A DNA stretch of 64,000 bases, taken from positions 1-64,000 of the forward strand of contig CATWQI010000011.1 in NCBI GenBank assembly GCA_958352885.1, given 5' to 3'. Source of the DNA: an uncultured Duncaniella sp. GTDB lineage: Bacteria; Bacteroidota; Bacteroidia; Bacteroidales; Muribaculaceae. This document shows, in pieces, positions 62,962-64,000 of this stretch (position 1 is its first letter; every line of letters starts with the position of its first letter). The notes under the pieces are model-generated. The model searched no databases. It was given only the letters and a program-made list of their open reading frames with translations, and was not told the origin of the DNA. The translations under genes were made by a program, and so were the position numbers.

Positions 62962-64000
62962 ATGAATTTCAATAATTTCACAATCAAGTCCCAGGAAGCA
63001 ATCCAGAAAGCGATAGAAATTACCCGTGGCGCGGGCAATCAGGCTATCGAACCTGTGCATTTGCTCAAAGGAGTAATGACCGAGGGGGAATCGTTAATCA
63101 ACTTCATTTTCTCCAAAGTAGGCGCCAATACCGCCACTTTGATGCGACAAGTCGATTCGAAAATAGCCGCCGAACCCAAAGTGTCGGGTGGTGAACCCTA
63201 TCTCAGCCGTACCTCCAACGATGTACTGCAGAAAGCACTTGACATCGCCAAACAGCAAGGTGACGAATATGTCACACTCGAAGCCATGCTCATGGCTATC
63301 TTCACGGTCAACTCTCCGGCATCCACCATACTCAAGGATGCCGGATTGAGCCAGCGTGAACTACAGTCAGCCATTGACGAGCTTCGAAAAGGGAAGAAGG
63401 CGACAGACCAGAGCGCTGAAGACACATACCAGGCTCTCTCAAAGTACGCCATCAACCTTAATGAGCGGGCACGCGAAGGTAAGCTTGACCCTGTGATTGG
63501 ACGTGACGATGAAATCCGCCGTGTACTCCAGATTCTTTCAAGGCGTACCAAAAACAACCCGATGCTAATCGGCGAGCCGGGTACCGGAAAAACAGCCATC
63601 GCCGAAGGACTCGCACAGCGTATTGTGCGTGGCGATGTGCCTGAGAATCTCCGCACCAAACAGATTTACTCTCTCGACATGGGCGCACTCGTGGCGGGAG
63701 CTAAGTACAAAGGCGAATTTGAGGAGCGACTCAAGGCCATCGTTAACGAAGTCACCGGTGCAGACGGCGAAATCATCCTCTTTATCGACGAAATCCACAC
63801 CCTTGTGGGCGCCGGCAAGGGTGAAGGCGCAATGGATGCCGCAAACATCCTCAAGCCGGCACTTGCCCGTGGCGAGTTGCGTTCAATTGGTGCCACCACC
63901 CTTGACGAGTACCAGAAGTACTTCGAAAAGGACAAGGCTCTCGAACGACGTTTCCAGAAAGTAATGGTCAACGAACCTGACGAGGCAGCAGCAATAGCCA
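62962..64000 (+). CDS. clpB: ATP-dependent disaggregase ClpB (3' end beyond the window)
   Basis: AAA+ chaperone that, with DnaK, pulls apart protein aggregates after heat stress. The frame is open from the ATG at 62962 to the last base: 346 codons of an expected 860 or so. The N-terminal Clp repeat domain (about 1-145; EPVHLLKGVM, DEYVTLEAMLMAI) is followed by the start of the first nucleotide-binding domain, with Walker A GEPGTGKTAIAEG, the pore-loop GAKYKGEFEERLK, Walker B ILFIDEIHTLVGAG and the sensor region GATTLDEYQKYFEKDKALERRF. The coiled-coil M domain, which separates ClpB from ClpA and ClpC, lies beyond the window; the start MNFNNFTIKSQEAI supports ClpB. Confidence 0.92.
   Translation, partial: MNFNNFTIKSQEAIQKAIEITRGAGNQAIEPVHLLKGVMTEGESLINFIFSKVGANTATLMRQVDSKIAAEPKVSGGEPYLSRTSNDVLQKALDIAKQQGDEYVTLEAMLMAIFTVNSPASTILKDAGLSQRELQSAIDELRKGKKATDQSAEDTYQALSKYAINLNERAREGKLDPVIGRDDEIRRVLQILSRRTKNNPMLIGEPGTGKTAIAEGLAQRIVRGDVPENLRTKQIYSLDMGALVAGAKYKGEFEERLKAIVNEVTGADGEIILFIDEIHTLVGAGKGEGAMDAANILKPALARGELRSIGATTLDEYQKYFEKDKALERRFQKVMVNEPDEAAAIA

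Overview
The window reads as chromosomal DNA of an anaerobic member of the Bacteroidales; Muribaculaceae is my best guess at family level, but that is inference. Supporting observations are a SusC/SusD pair, TonB/ExbBD and M56-BlaI genes of Bacteroidetes type, a complete Na+-translocating NADH:quinone reductase operon, meso-diaminopimelate dehydrogenase, an M49 peptidase with the HECLGH motif, and many copies of the Bacteroidetes -7 promoter box TAnnTTTG (often TAACTTTG or TATCTTTG), some with a TTTG -33 box about 20 bases upstream. The DNA is densely coding with roughly balanced GC. I see no insertion sequence, prophage, CRISPR array, rRNA or plasmid feature. Two genes run off the ends: SusC on the left, ClpB on the right.

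Layout. 1-4.6 kb: SusC (5' end missing) and SusD, closed by a terminator. 4.7-9.4 kb: housekeeping genes tadA, a zinc-less sirtuin, topA and an RluA-type pseudouridine synthase. 9.6-14 kb (minus): a TPR protein and an exported M3 peptidase. 14-19.9 kb (plus): dxr, rseP, an RlmI-like methyltransferase and a DPP III lipoprotein. 20-22.6 kb (minus): a cytoplasmic GH13 enzyme and a patatin-like esterase. 22.7-28.8 kb (plus): holB, an AddB-like Fe-S nuclease, hemW and a CpsB/YwqE-type PHP phosphatase. 29-31.1 kb (minus): a BlaI-type repressor and an M56 peptidase fused to a TonB C-terminal domain. 31.3-34.6 kb: a PurF homologue without the N-terminal cysteine, tRNA-Arg(TCT), a LysE-type exporter and a CBM9-like protein. 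34.8-40.8 kb (minus): ddh, then ackA-pta, then an NtrC/NtrB-type two-component pair. 40.9-52.9 kb (plus): a PorE-like lipoprotein, typA, a GH31 enzyme, rubredoxin plus flavodiiron protein, a TonB-dependent receptor with a cysteine-rich HMA protein, and a sialate O-acetylesterase-like enzyme. 53.1-59 kb (minus): nqrABCDEF. 59.4-62.7 kb (plus): exbB-exbD-exbD-tonB. 63 kb to the end: clpB, cut by the window.

How they fit together. The right third is an energy module. Nqr couples NADH oxidation to Na+ export, and the divergently transcribed Ton operon turns the ion gradient into work at the outer membrane for receptors such as the SusC protein at the left edge and the metal-type receptor at 49 kb. 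Pta-AckA makes ATP and acetate. Rubredoxin with flavodiiron protein would remove O2 or NO. The genes most worth a second look are the M56-TonB fusion with its BlaI partner and candidate operator, the PurF homologue lacking its glutaminase nucleophile, the receptor/HMA pair, the DxDxDG loop in the second ExbD, and the long leader of exbB. No single obviously new multi-gene defence or biosynthetic system is visible.
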